A DNA stretch of 60,000 nt from Polytrichum commune (lineage: Eukaryota; Streptophyta; Polytrichopsida; Polytrichales; Polytrichaceae). The position numbers and the translations under genes are program-made. The notes beneath the pieces were generated by a model. That model made no database searches. It was given only the letters and a program-made list of their open reading frames with translations, and was not told the DNA's origin. Below, one piece after another: positions 57,375 through 60,000 of the stretch (the stretch's first letter is position 1; every line of letters starts with the position of its first letter). The stretch covers positions 48,454,440 through 48,514,439 of the forward strand of contig OX485807.1 in NCBI GenBank assembly GCA_950295325.1, given 5' to 3'.

Positions 57375-60000
57375 ACAAATGTAGAGATTACACATAGTCT
57401 TAATTTTGGTCTCAATCTTCTTAAATATATGTATTAGTCCAAATTATATGCAATTTTTATGAGCATAATTTTAATATCTCATATTCCATCTAGACGATGC
57501 GTCTATTTTATTTTCAGTTTGATTGGAAACATCACATAGCAACCCGAAATACATATACAAACCTTACCATCAACAATATTCCAATATCTAGCATAAACTT
57601 TGTATTGACGTTGTCAGCCATAAACTCCCACCCTTATGCGTCGTAGTCCAGATGAAAGCTTAGGACTTACAATAAGTTTAGTAGTACTACACCGTTGGAG
57701 CTCACTCCCATTGCACCAACAAGATGGATGTTGCTCACACAATTTTATTTAGCAGAAAATAAAATATCCAACATTAAAAAATGCTCACCTCATTGGGAGT
57801 GTTTACAAAACACTGTCATCATCAAATCTCCACCCCCACCCTTGAGCATCAAACTTCACAACATAAACTGCTTAGGCTCCGAGTTAGACGTTAGGAGCGC
57901 CTTATTAATCTAATCAAACACCTACCCCAACATTGAATCCTACTTAGCAATCCTACATCGCTATCCCTAATACCAGCCAATGTGTTGACCCAACTCCAGA
58001 TTTGGATGTGGGTTTCCCCCGCTTCCTGCTCCCCTCAACCACCTTCCACAACACCCAACCGCTACTGCGTCCCCTCTCCTGCCTCCCCTCTCCTGCCTTC
58101 ACCCAAGTAGTCTGCCTTGAGTTGTTCACCACTTGTGCCGTCAAAATGTGTGACGATTGCAACTAGTTCGGCAGCACAGGCTGCAAGCCCTTGCCAGGCT
58201 TTTCACAGATAATCACCCACATGACCAGCATCTAGGCAGCATGCAACAGCAGTGTTGGGTAAGACTTACGGAGTTGTCGAGGACAGCCCCCTTGCTGCAA
58301 GAAATTAGCTCTGCCCCTGAACTTAGATTCCCGGCAGTCTGAGGCATCCACAAGGTGACGATGCACTGTTGTAGTTCTGTTGGCTGTTCGCTACCCGTAA
58401 CTAAAAACCCTCTCTCATTCACCTGGCTGCAGCAGCTCCATTGCCCCTCACTTCCGGTAGGTGCAGTCTCTGTCTACCTCCCACAGTCAGCAGACTCTAC
58501 TCACACTGAAATCGTGCACTTGTCGTTGCCAAAATCAGCATGAGCTTAGTCTTCGGCCTCGGCTGCGAGGATGCCTGAACAATTGCAAGGCAAGGCGAAA
58601 TAAACGGACGGTTGATTGAAGTAGATGCAATGATAGCACCTCGTAAATTCAATCGTCGGTTGCACCTCAGTTTACTGATCCAGTTTTCAGCTGCCTTATT
58701 GCTTCAAAGAAAACAGCTGAGTCCTCCCATCCCTCAAGGATCTCTCAACTCAGTGCGGTGTTCGACGAGCACCCTCCACATTCGGTAACCTCACTTCCCT
58801 CACTCCTGCTTCACCGAAGCAACGCTTGAGTCCTTTTTTTTGACCATTCCAGCAGCATTTTTGCAACCCCCACTCCCTTCGCGTCCGTCTCACATCTCAA
58901 AGCTCTCCATGCGGCAGAGCTCCTTCACCTTCTCTAACATTTCTTCTCTCCGCAGCTCTCCATCCTCCCCTGTCGAACTACTGCGGCATATCATGCAGCT
59001 CGCATGGGCAGCTGCTCCTAGGGCCCAGGGTCAAAATTCGACATTAGGCCTCGCCTGCTCCATTCGACGGAGCTCCAAAAAACCGGGCTCTGCTGCCTGC
59101 GGCAAAACTCAGCCGCACCAAAAAATTCCAGAGAGTGAAGCACAACACTGAACATTCCCTTGGACCCCTCCCTGGATCCGGAGATCCCGGTTCTAATCCT
59201 CAAGGGGAAGGCCCCCCCCCCTTAACCGAACAGTGACTTAATCCCAAAACGAACAACCCCTTAAGCCTAACCAACAATGACCTAGCCTAACTCAACTATT
59301 TACTCGCCTCGAGCCACTTGAGCCCAACCCAAATCACCCTAAACTCAACTACTCAACTTGTTTTTTGATTGTTAAATTCCAACAACTCAACCCAAATACT
59401 TAATACGACTAAATCTAAACTAGTCCAACCCATGTCTAAATAGTAATGCCTCACACTTGTAATCACATTGACAACACCAGTAACCACAATGTTGAGGTCT
59501 CTTATAATTTTTAATGTTAATTTGACATGTAAGCACAACATTAGGCTCACAAACGTTGATGGATAATTGTTGGGAGAAGTCTACCTTAGTATATTATAAT
59601 GGTTTTAGGGTGAAGTGAATGGCTCTTTGGCCCTATAATCTGGTATTTCCTAAATCCTTAACTTTTTCATTTAACTATGATTGTAGCCTTTGGTCATTAA
59701 AGAAATGATGTTCAATATGACTTTATTATTCTAATGCATGCAGAATATTGATAATGTTGTGCCTTGCTTTGTATATATTAGTTTTATAATGTTCTTACAT
59801 CACGAAGATGAATAATTTTGTACTTGCCTCAAAGTTGAGAGGACATTGCAACATCATGGTGGTTCACTAGTACCACGATGGCTTGTACTGTACATAGCAC
59901 CACTATGTGATAATATCATGTACAATTCCCTTTAAGCACCCCAAATCCATACATTGAATGTAATGATACAAGTTTAGACAGTGCCATAAAACTTAGTATG
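57375..60000. other. No recognised gene
   Basis: A C/T-rich, less AT-rich block at 57,990-59,230 keeps several short frames open on both strands, none with a known motif. It may be an LTR or another transposon fragment, but no ends were found. The remainder is AT-rich. Confidence 0.4.

Noticed and set aside
59165-59200. GGTTCTAATCC as a tRNA T-loop
   Set aside because: No acceptor, D or anticodon stems could be paired around it.

Overview
The window looks like a repeat-rich stretch of a land-plant nuclear genome. The evidence is a TIR-NBS-LRR (TNL) resistance-gene family with GT..AG introns, a decayed DEAH-box helicase of the DHX35 type, Tourist-like and hAT-like miniature transposons, and very long gene-poor intervals. 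I cannot name the species. No bacterial features, tRNA, rRNA or CRISPR array were recognised.

Layout. (1) About 1-11,400 (+): one long non-LTR retrotransposon (LINE). ORF1 carries RRM-like folds. ORF2 carries, in order, a 2A-like motif, an AP-type endonuclease, reverse transcriptase, RNase H, a CCHC zinc knuckle and a C-terminal block that resembles a restriction-like endonuclease. ORF2 is one continuous frame from 3872 to 11245, broken only by four in-frame TAA codons. This dual-endonuclease layout recalls the Dualen/RandI type. (2) 11,600-25,880: transposon-rich DNA. It holds a remnant of the TNL intron, a repeat family seen both with and without a 4.5-kb inverted-repeat element, a degenerate coding fragment inside that element, several Tourist-like MITEs, and a seven-unit tandem array at 24,407-24,770 whose units can fold as pseudoknots. 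(3) 25,880-31,925 and 37,960-43,342 (genes on -): two copies of a segmental duplication carrying a TNL gene. The copy at 38,882-43,342 is nearly intact, with three exons and a single premature TAG. The copy at 27,754-31,923 is wrecked by lost LRRs, point stops, a mutated P-loop, a hAT-like MITE and a 2.5-kb TG..CA insertion. (4) 32,308-33,187: an 880-bp fold-back element. (5) 43,350-60,000: mostly unrecognised AT-rich DNA, a decayed helicase (47,100-48,907, -), more MITEs, hairpins and microsatellites.

How it fits together: no operon-like cooperation is expected. The only host genes recognised are the TNL pair and the dead helicase. Everything else recognised is transposon-derived or simple repeat. 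Shared flanks between copies let several insertions be defined by target-site duplications or by comparison with an unfilled site.
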